Shown here: positions 1-9,498 of the stretch, in pieces
Position numbering within the stretch: the first letter of the stretch is position 1
How the letters are laid out: each line of letters starts with the position of its first letter
From: an uncultured Clostridium sp.
Lineage (GTDB): Bacteria; Bacillota; Clostridia; Oscillospirales; Oscillospiraceae
Direction of reading: 5' to 3'
DNA: 43,792 nt
Assembly (NCBI GenBank): GCA_904420465.1
Contig: CAJFVL010000006.1
Location: 8,603-52,394 of the forward strand
Notes under the pieces: generated by a model
Told to the model about the DNA's origin: nothing
The model's input: only the letters and a program-made list of their open reading frames with translations
Databases searched by the model: none
Made by a program: the position numbers and the translations under genes

Positions 1-26
1 TCCGAAGCGCGTCTCTTTTTGAAGAT

Positions 27-1253
27 TTACAGACTGACCTTGTGGAATACCTTTTTGCCCTTGCGGATCATCAGGCCGTCGCCGGACAGCTGACCGGCGG
101 TATAGGCGGTATTCACGTCGGAGATTTTCTCCTCATTTACGGTGACGCCGCCCTGCTCCACCAGACGGCGGGCCTCCTTTTTAGAGGGGGCCAGCCTGCA
201 CTTGACCATCAGGTCCAGAATGCCGATGGAGCCATCCGTAAGGTCGGAATCGGTCAGGGTGGTGGAGGGCATATTGCTCGTGTCCCCGCCTCCTACAAAA
301 AGGGCCTTGGCGGCGTCCTGGGCCTTTTTGGCCTCCTCCTCCCCGTGGACCAGAGCGGTAAGCTCGTAGGCCAGGATCTCCTTGGCCCGATTGAGCTGGC
401 TGCCCTCCCACTTGTCCATCTCGTCAATCTGCTCGATGGGCAGGAAGGTGAGCATCCGCAGGCACTTGAGCACATCCCCGTCCCCCACGTTGCGCCAGTA
501 CTGGTAGAACTCGTAGGGGGAGGTTTTGTTGGGGTCCAGCCACACGGCGCCCTTGGCGGTCTTGCCCATCTTCTTCCCTTCGGAGTTAAGCAGCAGGGTG
601 ATGGTCATGGCGTAGGCGTCCTTGCCCAGCTTCCGGCGGATCAGCTCGGTGCCCCCCAGCATGTTGGACCACTGGTCGTCGCCCCCGAACTGCATGTTGC
701 AGCCGTAGTGCTGGTACAGATAGTAAAAGTCGTAGGACTGCATGATCATATAGTTGAACTCCAGAAAGGACAGGCCCTTTTCCATGCGCTGCTTGTAGCA
801 TTCGGCCCGGAGCATGTTGTTCACGGAAAAGCAGGCGCCCACCTCCCGCAGCAGGTCGATATAGTTGAGCTTCAGCAGCCAGTCGGCGTTGTTCACCATC
901 TGGGCCTTGCCCTCGCCGAACTCAATGAAGCGCTCCATCTGCTTTTTGAAGCAGTCGCAGTTGTGCTGGATGGTCTCGGGGGTCATCATGTTCCGCATGT
1001 CGGTGCGGCCGGAGGGGTCGCCGATATAGCCGGTACCCCCGCCGATCAGGGCGATGGGCCGGTTGCCCGCCATCTGGAGCCGCTTCATCAGGCACAGTGC
1101 CATGAAGTGACCCACATGGAGGGAGTCGGCGGTGGGGTCAAAGCCGATGTAAAAGACGGCTTTCCCCTCGTTGACCATTTTGGAGATCTCCTCCTCGTCC
1201 GTCACCTGGGCGATCAGTCCGCGCGCTTTCAATTCTTCGTAGCAGGTCATCAA
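27..1253 (-). CDS. tyrS: Tyrosyl-tRNA synthetase (TyrRS)
   Basis: Charges tRNA-Tyr with tyrosine in the cytosol. At 408 aa it has the usual length of the bacterial enzyme. The class I signature is HVGH at residues 46-49 and the KMSKS-type loop is KMGKT at about 228-232. [17 protein letters not shown] (71-87) and QFGGDDQW (188-195) are typical of the TyrRS catalytic core. The C-terminal ~65 residues look like an S4 RNA-binding domain. The start is the first ATG of an ATG-ATG pair, 8 nt after AGGAG. It lies 46 nt downstream of the EamA transporter gene and no terminator separates them, so both should answer to the upstream T-box. Family identity is secure. Confidence 0.97.
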   Translation of the reverse strand: MMTCYEELKARGLIAQVTDEEEISKMVNEGKAVFYIGFDPTADSLHVGHFMALCLMKRLQMAGNRPIALIGGGTGYIGDPSGRTDMRNMMTPETIQHNCDCFKKQMERFIEFGEGKAQMVNNADWLLKLNYIDLLREVGACFSVNNMLRAECYKQRMEKGLSFLEFNYMIMQSYDFYYLYQHYGCNMQFGGDDQWSNMLGGTELIRRKLGKDAYAMTITLLLNSEGKKMGKTAKGAVWLDPNKTSPYEFYQYWRNVGDGDVLKCLRMLTFLPIEQIDEMDKWEGSQLNRAKEILAYELTALVHGEEEAKKAQDAAKALFVGGGDTSNMPSTTLTDSDLTDGSIGILDLMVKCRLAPSKKEARRLVEQGGVTVNEEKISDVNTAYTAGQLSGDGLMIRKGKKVFHKVSL

Positions 1254-1299
1254 TCTTACTCCTTACATGTTGTTTTCATTTCAATCCCGATTGGGAGGA

Positions 1300-2148
1300 T
1301 TATCCGTTTGTCCGGGCAGTCTGCCGGCCCTGGAGAATATTGTACCCCACCACGCCGGCCACTACAATGGCCGCGCCGATCAGGGCGAAGGAGCCTACCG
1401 CCTCCTTGTAAAAGACGGCCACCAGGATGGGGTTGAGGACCGGCTCGATGCCGGAGACCAGACTGGCCGTCACCGGCGGGGTGGTTTTCAGCCCCTCGGT
1501 CAGCAGGATGAAGGCCACCGCAACCTGGAATACCCCCAGCACCGTCAGGCTGATGAGGGCGGTGGAGGTGAACTGGGTCTCCACCAGCAGGAAGGGAAGT
1601 CCGGTGACGGCGGAGAGCACGTCCCCCCAGAATACAGAGGAGATGCCGTCGCTGTCAGGCATGGCGTTCATCAGGAACACCCCGGAATAGGTGACCCCCG
1701 ACAGCAGAGCCAGCAGGTTGCCCGGACCGCCCCCCATCTCCAGGCTGTCCACAAAGAAAAAGATGACGCCCCCGAACACCACCGCGCAGGCCAGCACATC
1801 CAGCCGCCGGGGCCGTTTGTGCCAGAACAGCAGGGAGAACAAAATGACAAAGATCGGGGCGGTGAACTGGAGGACAATGGCGTTGGCCGCCGTGGTCATC
1901 TTGTTGGCCAGGGAAAACAGGGTGTTGGTGAAGAAAATGCATAAAGCGCCCAGGGCTACCCAGCGGTTAAAGCGCAGAGGGTGCTTGACCGCCAGCAGAT
2001 AGCCCCCGATCACCACCAGGGCGATGGCGGTGCGTCCCCCGTTGATGGCCATGCCGCCCCAGGGGATCACCTTGATGCACAGCCCGCCGATGCTGTACAG
2101 CACAGCGGCCAGAAATACGCACAACGGACCATATTGCTTTTTTGACAT
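1300..2148 (-). CDS. EamA/DMT-family transporter, probably for tyrosine or an aromatic compound
   Basis: An integral membrane protein of 282 aa with about ten hydrophobic segments in two EamA-like halves, the normal size for the drug/metabolite transporter superfamily. The frame is open further upstream, but the ATG at 2148 sits 9 nt after AGGAGG, and the longer start would lie inside the T-box terminator region. The leader is a T-box whose specifier reads UAC (Tyr), and tyrS follows in the same transcript. From that I infer transport of tyrosine or a precursor. The sequence alone does not show the substrate or the direction of transport, since EamA proteins include both importers and exporters. 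Confidence 0.88.
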   Translation of the reverse strand: MSKKQYGPLCVFLAAVLYSIGGLCIKVIPWGGMAINGGRTAIALVVIGGYLLAVKHPLRFNRWVALGALCIFFTNTLFSLANKMTTAANAIVLQFTAPIFVILFSLLFWHKRPRRLDVLACAVVFGGVIFFFVDSLEMGGGPGNLLALLSGVTYSGVFLMNAMPDSDGISSVFWGDVLSAVTGLPFLLVETQFTSTALISLTVLGVFQVAVAFILLTEGLKTTPPVTASLVSGIEPVLNPILVAVFYKEAVGSFALIGAAIVVAGVVGYNILQGRQTARTNG

Positions 2149-2173
2149 GCAGAGATTCCTCCTACGGGAAACA

Positions 2174-2449
2174 GAAAAACGCCCTCCATCCGGCAATCCG
2201 GACAGAGGGCATGGATATGCGGTACCACCTCTGGTTCGCCCGCTCCTCGCGGCGGCGGGCCTTATGGAGTGCGGGACTCCGGCGCGGTAACGGGCGCCCC
2301 CGGCCTGTCCCCTACTGGGCCGGACGTTCCCTCCGGCGGTTCAGGCGGCTGCTCCAAGGTGTATTCAGCCGAGCGCCTCTCCCCCGTTTCACCGACCCGG
2401 GGGCTCTCTGGGCAGGACAGCGCGGCCTACTCTTCCTCTTCCTGGCAGT
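2174..2449 (-). promoter_or_regulatory. Tyrosine T-box riboswitch
   Basis: The minus-strand leader has the T-box landmarks in order: an AGTA-type bulge side, AGAGAG (around 2408) and the apical GGTGAAA of stem I. The specifier loop GAA-TAC-ACC follows, with the codon UAC at 2361-2363. Next comes the T-box AGGTGGTACCGC (2219-2230). Last is an intrinsic terminator whose stem pairs GCCCTC with GAGGGC (2181-2210), followed by a T run at 2175-2179. The base in the T-box that faces the discriminator is U, which fits A73 of tRNA-Tyr. Uncharged tRNA-Tyr would stabilise the antiterminator and switch on the EamA-tyrS operon. Confidence 0.92.
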
Positions 2450-2455
2450 ATGCCA

Positions 2456-2484
2456 ACTTTACCACAGTTGGCCCCGTTTGTCAA
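2456..2484 (-). promoter_or_regulatory. Sigma-A promoter of the T-box / EamA / tyrS operon
   Basis: Minus-strand TTGACA (2479-2484), 17 nt, TAAAGT (2456-2461). The perfect -35 box contains the TGA stop codon of the upstream DUF4129 gene, so the two units abut without any spacer. Confidence 0.85.
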
Positions 2485-3800
2485 CCACCGGATGGAAGCC
2501 GTTTTTTCACCCGGGACAGTCCCTCCCGAAGAAACTGCCGGCGTACCGACGCCCCAACCCGCCGGCGGACCAGCCGGGCCTGGGGGAACAGGGCGGGCTT
2601 CTCCTTCGGGGCGTACAGGGCCCGGTCCACCGCGGGAATCAGTCCGTCCAGCGCAGAAGCCAGCTCCGGGTCTGTCTGCGCGCTGCTCCGCAGCCGGAGC
2701 AGAAACTCCCGGGGCGTCTCCCCGCGCCGCTTATGCCATGGCGCGGTGCGGCACCGGCGGACCAGCAGATAAAACAGTCCCTCCGGGGTGTTCCGGATGC
2801 GGAACAGGTACATCCGCAGGCGCAGCCCGCCCGCCAGAGCGGCAATCAGACGGGCCAGTCCCTTCAGCAGGGAGACGCGCCGGCGGCTGGCGCGGACTCT
2901 GACCACCGCGGTCCGCCCGCCCACACGGAGCCGGCCCAGCGCACGCAGAGCCAGAACAAGCAGGAATACCGCCCCCGCAATGGCCAGAGCCGCCGTCAGG
3001 GCCACCAAAACAGGGTTGGACTGGGCCATCGGCTCCTGAGCCTCCGGCAGCTCAGCCTGGAGCGGGGGCTCCAGCTCGCCCACTGTCTCGGGCGCTGGGA
3101 TCAGACTGGAGAGCCAGACCAGCAGCTGCCACAGCAGGCTGAGAATAAACTGGACCGCCGCGGCCAGCGTGTTCCACAAAACCACCACGCCCTGGCCCGC
3201 CGGGGCGGCGGCAAAGCCCACCAGCAGGCACACCAGGGCCAGAACGGCCAGAAACGCCCCCGCGATAAAGCCCCAGCCCTTGGCGCCCAGTCCGCCGCCC
3301 AGCCGGCGGAGCATCAGCCCCAGCAGGCTGGCGGCACAGCCCACGCAGGCTGGCAGAAACTGGAACGCGGGAACCTGGACAGCCGCCCCGTAAGCGGTGA
3401 ACAGGAGAAGGAGCACCAGGCTTCCATCCAAAAACAGAATCATTTTGGACATGGCCGGAGGCGACAGGGAGAGCTGGGCCGCCTGAACCGTCAGCCACAG
3501 ACAGGCCAGGCCGGCGAAAATCAGAGATCCCCAGCGGCCCCAGCCCACCAGGGGCACCAGAACAGCGAAGAAAGCCAGCCCAGCGCCGGCATTGAGCAGC
3601 ACCAAATCCCGCAGGGTGCGCTCCCGGCGGAGAAACAGGCGGTCCAGGCCATAGAGCAGGGGGCCGTAGACCAGAAGAACCAAGGGGTAGGGGCCGATCC
3701 GCCCCAGCTCGGATTGGGAAAACCAGTAAATCAGGGTGCACAGGATACAGGCCGCGTTCAGCTGAATGGACAGCGCGCCCACCACAGTCCGGTTATCCAT
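2481..3800 (-). CDS. DUF4129-domain multi-pass membrane protein
   Basis: About 439 aa. The N-terminal half is a run of hydrophobic segments. A further membrane segment near residue 270 is followed by a basic cytosolic C-terminal part. That part carries RRGETPREFLLRL and a downstream LYAPK, as seen in DUF4129 domains. It is the last gene of a moxR-DUF58-DUF4129 operon. Such operons usually also encode a transglutaminase-like protein, which is absent here. Two ATGs are possible. The one at 3806 touches the AGGAGG, whereas 3800 has a 6-nt spacing, so I chose 3800. It overlaps the end of the DUF58 gene. The molecular function is unknown; a role in envelope assembly or stress is inferred from context. 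Confidence 0.85.
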   Translation of the reverse strand: MDNRTVVGALSIQLNAACILCTLIYWFSQSELGRIGPYPLVLLVYGPLLYGLDRLFLRRERTLRDLVLLNAGAGLAFFAVLVPLVGWGRWGSLIFAGLACLWLTVQAAQLSLSPPAMSKMILFLDGSLVLLLLFTAYGAAVQVPAFQFLPACVGCAASLLGLMLRRLGGGLGAKGWGFIAGAFLAVLALVCLLVGFAAAPAGQGVVVLWNTLAAAVQFILSLLWQLLVWLSSLIPAPETVGELEPPLQAELPEAQEPMAQSNPVLVALTAALAIAGAVFLLVLALRALGRLRVGGRTAVVRVRASRRRVSLLKGLARLIAALAGGLRLRMYLFRIRNTPEGLFYLLVRRCRTAPWHKRRGETPREFLLRLRSSAQTDPELASALDGLIPAVDRALYAPKEKPALFPQARLVRRRVGASVRRQFLREGLSRVKKRLPSGG

Positions 3801-5065
3801 GGCCATCCTCCTTCAGGCGGCGCAGGCACACCGTCTCATATTCCCCGAAGGGCTTTCCCTCCGTATAGGTCAGCACGCTGGCGCAGGAGTGGTCCAGATG
3901 CCGGGTCAGCAGGGTGCGGCCGGCCAGCTGGCCGGCACTGTAAACGATGTAGTAAAACCGTCCCACGCCCCGGGCGGCCTCCAGCAGAGGAGCGGCGTCA
4001 AAGACAGGCTGCTGGTCCACTATTCTGCCGCTCTCATCGTCCCGCTTCTCCTCCTCCGGCTGATAGGCGGCCAGGGCACACAGCAAATCCTCGGTGACGC
4101 TGGAGGCGGCGAACAAATTGACGGCGGGTCCCCCCTGCCCCCGGCACAGGCTCAGGCCGCAGCGGACCTGGGCCCCCTCCAGCCGCACCAGCTCAGAGGC
4201 CAGGATGCTCAGGGCGTCCTCCATCTCCTCCAGATGAGGCTCCGCCCCGCTGAAGCTCTCCCCGTCAAAGAGAAAGTGGACGCTCTTGGGCAGGATATCC
4301 TCATACACGTTGACCGACAGGGGCAGTCCCCGGGCGGTCAGCCGCCAGTTGATGTGCTTCAGCGAGTCAGTGGCCTGATAGTCCCGGGTGGAGCGGATGA
4401 CTGTGATGTCCTCCATCACGCCCCGGGTCCCGGTGTCCGCGTTCCACAGGTTGCGCAGAAAGAGGTCGGGACTCACCTCCACCAGCCTGGGATAGACGGC
4501 AAAGCGCCGGGCCTCCTCCCGGGGCAGGGGGCATTCCACCTGGGTCAGGCCGAAGCCATCCCCCGTTCGGAGGCGCCAGCCTTCGCTGGAGTAGACGCCC
4601 CGGCGGTTGGCGGTCCATTGAATGGGCAGCCGGGCCGTCTCATACCACAGCAGAAAGGAGCACCGCTTCTCCCCCACCAGCTGGGTGGATGCGCGCTCGT
4701 CCGCCAGAGCAGGGGCCTCCCAGTCATCCGGCGGACGGCAGTCCTCCGGCGTCAGGCACAGGTTGCGGGCCAGGGGGAAAAACAGCTCCATCCAGACCAG
4801 GGGCAGAAATTTGTTGTTCCAGACGGTCAGCTCCAGCTGGGCGCTCTCCCCGGGAAACAGGCCGCCCACCTCCCCCGTCACCGTGACAGTCACCTTTCGG
4901 GCGGCCAGCACCGCCCACAGACGGGCGGACGCCAGCAGCAGAAAGACCAGCATCAGAACAAAGGCCAGCCGTCCCTGGCCGAAAAAGGCAGACAGTACAC
5001 AGCAAAGCAGCAGCACGCCCAGGGCGGGCAGGGAGGCCAGCATGCTGGAGCGGCTGAAGGACAGC

Positions 5066-5076
<11 letters not shown>
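3793..5076 (-). CDS. DUF58-domain protein (MoxR partner)
   Basis: A 427-aa protein with two N-terminal membrane segments (about residues 12-50). A beta-rich region follows, then the DUF58 core around the block beginning RSTRDYQATD with INWRLTARG close behind. DUF58 is related to von Willebrand A folds. DUF58 proteins are nearly always encoded next to MoxR AAA ATPases, which are thought to act on them as chaperones. Here the gene overlaps moxR at its start (5066-5076) and the DUF4129 gene at its end, so the three are co-translated. The exact process served is not known. Confidence 0.9.
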
Positions 5077-6025
<949 letters not shown>

Positions 6026-6086
6026 GGTATACGCTCCTTTGTCCGTTTCGTCTCAATCAAAATGCGCCGGATCTGTATTTTTGTAT

Positions 6087-6115
6087 ATTGTAAAATAATT
6101 TTCTGCCGGATGCAA
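6087..6115 (-). promoter_or_regulatory. Sigma-A promoter of the moxR operon
   Basis: Minus-strand TTGCAT (6110-6115), 17-nt AT-rich spacer, TACAAT (6087-6092). It lies 62 nt before the moxR start. A divergent TTGACA on the plus strand at 6155-6160 may serve the small gene at 6253, but its -10 box is weak. Confidence 0.75.
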
Positions 6116-6252
6116 GGGCCCATCCAGGCCAACGACAGCCTTTTCCCATCTGCTTTGACAAAATTTACAGATCCTTCAAAACTGTTTCAGGGGATCTTCA
6201 GCTTCACCGCCTATGATAGAATACGAAATACAACGGCGAGGAGGTCTTTGGG

Positions 6253-6411
6253 ATGATGCGCGCCGCAGTTTTTTTGTCCGCCCTGCTGCTCTGCCTGGCC
6301 ATCATCGGCGCGGCGGGGGTTTACGCCGGAACCGTTCAGCAGTCCCCGGAGGAGGACGGACAGACCGCCTCCCTCCTGTCATACGTCTACCCGGAACACG
6401 AACCAACATAA
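6253..6411 (+). CDS. Small exported or membrane-anchored peptide, unknown
   Basis: 52 aa, starting MMRAAVFLSALLLCLAIIGA and ending YPEHEPT. The N-terminal ~25 residues are a signal peptide or membrane anchor: two residues, an Arg, then a long hydrophobic core. The remaining ~27 residues are polar and acidic. The start has GAGGAGG 8 nt upstream and a strong terminator lies 40 nt after the stop, so this is likely a real monocistronic gene. It is flanked by moxR (divergent) and spoIVA (convergent). No family is recognised and there is no lipobox cysteine. Confidence 0.65.
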   Translation: MMRAAVFLSALLLCLAIIGAAGVYAGTVQQSPEEDGQTASLLSYVYPEHEPT

Positions 6412-6450
6412 GATTCCGGCAGAAGAACAGGGGCCTTTGGGGCAGACCGA

Positions 6451-6485
6451 GCGCCCGGCGGCACAGGCCGCCGGGCGCGTTTTCC
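6451..6485 (+). terminator. Rho-independent terminator after the 52-aa gene
   Basis: A perfect 12-bp stem GCGCCCGGCGGC (6451-6462) / GCCGCCGGGCGC (6467-6478) with an ACAG loop is followed by GTTTT. It ends one base before the spoIVA stop codon on the other strand. Confidence 0.85.
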
Positions 6486-7964
6486 TCACAGGATGATACA
6501 GATCAGGCCGCCGGAGCCCTCATTGATGATGCGCTCCAGGGTCTCACGCAGCTTGTCGCGGGCATCCTCCGGCATCCGCTTGAGCTTGGCGTTCAGGTCC
6601 TCCTTAACCAGCTCATGGAGGGATTTTCCAAAAATGTTGGCCTGCCAGATCTTGCTGGAGTCCCCCTCATACTCCTGCAGGAGGTAGTGGACCATGTCCT
6701 CGCTCTGCTTTTCTCCTCCCACAATGGGGGACACCTCTGTCTCGATATTGGCCCGGATCATGTGGATGGAGGGGGCGCTGGCCCGCAGGCGCACGCCGTA
6801 CCGCCCTCCCTGGCGCACAATTTCAGGCTCCTCCAGCACCAGGGAGTCGATGGAGGGCACCACAATGCCGTAGCCCGTTTCCTCCACCTGCTTCAGGGCG
6901 TCGGCCACCCGGTCATAGGAGGATTTGATGACCGCCAGCTGGCAGAGCAGCTCCAGCAGGTCCCCATCGTCCTCAATTTGGAAGCCCGACTGCTGGGACA
7001 GTGTGGTGTAGAACAGAGAGCGGGGCAGCTCCAGCTCGGCAGAGGACAGGCCGGTGCCCAGGTCGATGGAGGTGACCCGGGCGGCGCTGACCACCTCGCA
7101 GCCCTGGAAGGCGGCTACCGTCTTTTCCACGTCCCGGATGCGGCGGAGCTGCTCCGTCCCCTCCCGGATGGCGGCATACAGGGCGGCCTTGATGGGATGC
7201 TCCTGGGGCAGGGCGTCCACCCAGGGGGGCAGGAACAGGTCCAGCTCCTTCACCGGGAACTCGTAGAGCACCCGCTTGAGAATTCCGGTGATCTCCTCTC
7301 CATCCAGCTCCAGGCAGTTGGCCGCCACACAGGTCACGTCATACCGCTGGGCGATGTCCGCCCGGATAGCACGGGCCCGGTCCGAGTTGGGGTAGGCCGA
7401 GTTGAGCACCACAACGAAGGGCTTGCCCAGCTCCTTCAGCTCAGAAATGACCCGCCCCTCGGGCTCCAGGTAGTCCTCCCGGGGGATGTCGGTGATGGTG
7501 CCGTCGGTGGTGACCACCACTCCGATGGTGGCGTGCTCCGAGATCACCTTCCGGGTGCCGATCTCCGCCGCCTCCGGCATGGGGATCTCATGGTCAAACC
7601 AGGGGGTGGTGACCATTCGTTCGTTTTCCCCCTCCAGGCGGCCCACCGCCCCCTCCACCATATAGCCCACACAGTCAATCAGGCGCACCCGGAAGTCGCC
7701 GCCCCCCTCCATGGAGACGGTGACCGCCTCCTCGGGGACAAACTTGGGCTCGGCAGTCATGATGGTGCGGCCCGAACCGCTCTGGGGAAGCTCGTCCCGG
7801 GCCCGTTCCCGGCGGTATACGTTGTCGATGTTGGGGATGACCAGCGTCTCCATAAAGCGCTTGATGAATGTGGATTTTCCTGTCCGGACCGGCCCCACCA
7901 CGCCGACATAGATGTCGCCCTCAGTTCTGAGGGCGATATCCTCATAGATCTTGCGGTCTTGCAC
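6486..7964 (-). CDS. spoIVA: Stage IV sporulation protein A, spore coat morphogenetic ATPase
   Basis: 492 aa, the family's normal length. SpoIVA binds and hydrolyses ATP to polymerise around the forespore and forms the coat basement layer. The Walker A motif is GPVRTGKST (24-32), and the N-terminal block MQDRKIYEDIALRTEGD is characteristic. The start is GTG at 7964 with AAGGAGGA 6 nt upstream. A sigma-E-like promoter lies at 8011-8037. In the cell it works with SpoVM (11622) and, in Clostridia, SipL (9999), both within 5 kb here. Its presence argues that the organism is, or recently was, a spore former. Confidence 0.97.
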   Translation of the reverse strand: MQDRKIYEDIALRTEGDIYVGVVGPVRTGKSTFIKRFMETLVIPNIDNVYRRERARDELPQSGSGRTIMTAEPKFVPEEAVTVSMEGGGDFRVRLIDCVGYMVEGAVGRLEGENERMVTTPWFDHEIPMPEAAEIGTRKVISEHATIGVVVTTDGTITDIPREDYLEPEGRVISELKELGKPFVVVLNSAYPNSDRARAIRADIAQRYDVTCVAANCLELDGEEITGILKRVLYEFPVKELDLFLPPWVDALPQEHPIKAALYAAIREGTEQLRRIRDVEKTVAAFQGCEVVSAARVTSIDLGTGLSSAELELPRSLFYTTLSQQSGFQIEDDGDLLELLCQLAVIKSSYDRVADALKQVEETGYGIVVPSIDSLVLEEPEIVRQGGRYGVRLRASAPSIHMIRANIETEVSPIVGGEKQSEDMVHYLLQEYEGDSSKIWQANIFGKSLHELVKEDLNAKLKRMPEDARDKLRETLERIINEGSGGLICIIL

Positions 7965-8010
7965 TGCGATTCCTCCTTCGGCTTCTTTGGTCAGCCGGTG
8001 ATTTCCCTAC

Positions 8011-8037
8011 AATGTATGAGGATAAGCCCTGGAATAT
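8011..8037 (-). promoter_or_regulatory. Sigma-E-type promoter of spoIVA
   Basis: Minus-strand ATA (8035-8037) within TTATATTC, 16 nt, then CATACATT (8011-8018). This matches the known sigma-E pattern ATA-N16-CATACA-T. It fits mother-cell expression of SpoIVA. The promoter of sipL (11583-11611) has the same layout and spacing. Confidence 0.78.
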
Positions 8038-8043
8038 AACGCA

Positions 8044-8082
8044 CAAAAATCCCGGACAGCCGAATAAACCGCTGTCCGGGAT
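8044..8082 (-). terminator. Rho-independent terminator of the SDR/SnoaL operon
   Basis: A 12-bp stem ATCCCGGACAGC (8049-8060) / GCTGTCCGGGAT (8071-8082) is followed on the minus strand by a T run at 8044-8049. It separates this operon from the spoIVA promoter immediately downstream. Confidence 0.88.
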
Positions 8083-8108
8083 AAAAGCTCCGCCGCTGGG
8101 ATCTGCAC

Positions 8109-8447
8109 CTACATGGGGAAGATGTTCAGCCGGTCGATCTTGCCGTTCTCATCCACAGAGGACAGATAGGCCACCGCGGGGACCACCTGGCCCTTGTAGA
8201 TGATAAAGTACCAGGCCACATTTTCCTCCATGAATTTTACGCCGCTGATGGGATAAGGGCCTCCGTTGATGCCGAATTTGTGGTGGAACATCATTTCAAT
8301 GGCCATCTTCCCCGACAGATGCAGCGTGTCCTCCCCCACCCGGGTCCAGGAGGAGTCGTGCAGAATCCCCTCCGGGTGGAACAGGTCGGCCAGCGCCACA
8401 CAATCCCCGGCCCGCATACAGTCAAAGTATTGCTCCAACAGTGTCAT
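8109..8447 (-). CDS. SnoaL-like / NTF2-fold small protein
   Basis: 112 aa, a compact alpha+beta protein. Its beginning MTLLEQYFDCMRAGDC, followed by ALADLFHPEGILHD, is typical of the SnoaL-like cone fold, which is used by polyketide cyclases, steroid isomerases and bile-acid dehydratases. The start is well placed after AGGAGG (8 nt). It is the second gene after an SDR dehydrogenase and ends at its own terminator. I infer that it acts on the same substrate as the SDR, as isomerase, dehydratase or binding protein. It is clearly shorter than the bile-acid dehydratase BaiE, so that assignment is not supported. Confidence 0.75.
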   Translation of the reverse strand: MTLLEQYFDCMRAGDCVALADLFHPEGILHDSSWTRVGEDTLHLSGKMAIEMMFHHKFGINGGPYPISGVKFMEENVAWYFIIYKGQVVPAVAYLSSVDENGKIDRLNIFPM

Positions 8448-8466
8448 GACAAGCTCCTCCTTCTTT

Positions 8467-9240
8467 TCAGAAACGCTCGGAACGGAGCAGGGCGTCGATG
8501 CCGCCGTCCACGAACAAAATCACGCCGTTGATGCCGCTGGCCTTGGGAGAGGCCAAAAAGCAGATGGCGTTGGCAATCTCCTCCGCGTCCAGAAATTCCT
8601 TTGTCCCATATCGGGTGGGAATGGGAATGAGCAGGGCTGCCTCCTTTTGGGCCTCAGTCAATCCCTTTGTCATGGGCGTGGTGGTGTTGCCCGGCGCCAC
8701 CGCGTTGATCCGCAGTCCATCCACAGCCCAGGCGGGCGACACCCGCCGCACCCAGCGGGCCAGCGCGTGCTTGGAGGAGCTGTAGCAGGAGGCGGTCTGC
8801 TGCTGAGGCAGCATGCGGGCCAGCTCCAGGCCGCGCTCCTTGTTGCGCAGGTTGGTCAGCAGCTCCACCCAGTCCATCCGAACGGTAAAGTTGGTGATGG
8901 AGTTGGAGGAGGTCATCACACAGCTGCCCTTCTTTTTCTTCAAAAGGGGACGCAGTCCCTCCGCGATTTCAATTCCGGCATAAAAATTCAGTGCGAAAAT
9001 TTTCTCCGGCGTGGCGGTCGGTCCCACACCCGCGTTGCTGATCAGCCCGTCAATCCCGTCCGGATAGCGGGAAAAAACCGCTTCGATGGCAGAGGAAACG
9101 CCTGCCGGATCAGAGAGATCAGCCTGGAAATCACCGCCCTTATAGTCGATATTGAATACTTCATGGCCGCTCTCCAAAAGCAGCGACCTGGTGGCCGCTC
9201 CGATGCCGGTGGTGCCTCCTGTAATGACATAGATGCTCAC
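8467..9240 (-). CDS. Short-chain dehydrogenase/reductase, 3-alpha-hydroxysteroid dehydrogenase-like
   Basis: A Rossmann-fold NAD(P) oxidoreductase. With the chosen start it has TGGTTGIG near the N-terminus, SNAG in the middle, catalytic Ser in VMTSSNS (about 111) and YSSSK (Tyr about 153, Lys about 157). The long Ser-to-Tyr gap and the 257-aa length resemble the bacterial 3-alpha-hydroxysteroid dehydrogenase/carbonyl reductase group, so a steroid or ring alcohol substrate is plausible but unproven. The ATG at 9249 overlaps AGGAGG. The GTG at 9240 is 9 nt after it and gives MSIYVITGG, a natural SDR start, so I prefer it. It is first in an operon with the SnoaL-like gene, behind a strong promoter and a palindrome. 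Confidence 0.85.
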   Translation of the reverse strand: MSIYVITGGTTGIGAATRSLLLESGHEVFNIDYKGGDFQADLSDPAGVSSAIEAVFSRYPDGIDGLISNAGVGPTATPEKIFALNFYAGIEIAEGLRPLLKKKKGSCVMTSSNSITNFTVRMDWVELLTNLRNKERGLELARMLPQQQTASCYSSSKHALARWVRRVSPAWAVDGLRINAVAPGNTTTPMTKGLTEAQKEAALLIPIPTRYGTKEFLDAEEIANAICFLASPKASGINGVILFVDGGIDALLRSERF

Positions 9241-9315
9241 GTTGTCCATCCTCCTGTCCGCTTCGTCTTGAATATGAATTTTTATATCTTTAAAAAATTA
9301 TATTAAGCAAGCTCG

Positions 9316-9344
9316 ATCATACTCCCTCTTTTCTGCTATGTCAA
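9316..9344 (-). promoter_or_regulatory. Sigma-A promoter of the SDR/SnoaL operon
   Basis: Minus-strand TTGACA (9339-9344), 17 nt, TATGAT (9316-9321), in a very AT-rich stretch (about 9260-9480) unlike the surrounding DNA. Confidence 0.85.
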
Positions 9345-9368
9345 TATGTTGTTTAATTATTTATTTTT

Positions 9369-9384
9369 TAACGATATATCGTTA
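9369..9384. promoter_or_regulatory. 16-bp palindrome, candidate operator
   Basis: TAACGATATATCGTTA is perfectly self-complementary. It sits about 25 bp upstream of the -35 box of the SDR operon and is flanked by T and A runs. It looks like a dimeric regulator site (TetR-, PadR- or MarR-type). No regulator gene is adjacent, so a trans-acting factor is inferred. Confidence 0.55.
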
Positions 9385-9498
9385 TTTTTTAAACATTTTT
9401 TGACGCTTTAGATTTCCTCTTATTTCCCTTTGTGAAATTTTTATAATATTAAAATTCACATTTGCTTCGGTTCGTTTTTACATTTCACGGCGGGCGCG

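Noticed and set aside
42-1436. Long plus-strand open frame (464 codons) opposite tyrS
   Set aside because: It is the antisense shadow of a GC-rich gene. tyrS on the other strand has all motifs and a good ribosome-binding site.
6155-6183. Promoter of the 52-aa gene (TTGACA-N17)
   Set aside because: The -35 box is perfect but the -10 region AAAACT matches only three of six positions; left as a possibility.
8109-9240. Bile-acid 7-dehydroxylation (bai) genes
   Set aside because: Only an SDR and a short SnoaL-like protein are present. No CoA ligase, CoA transferase, BaiCD-type flavin enzyme or transporter, and the SnoaL protein is shorter than BaiE.
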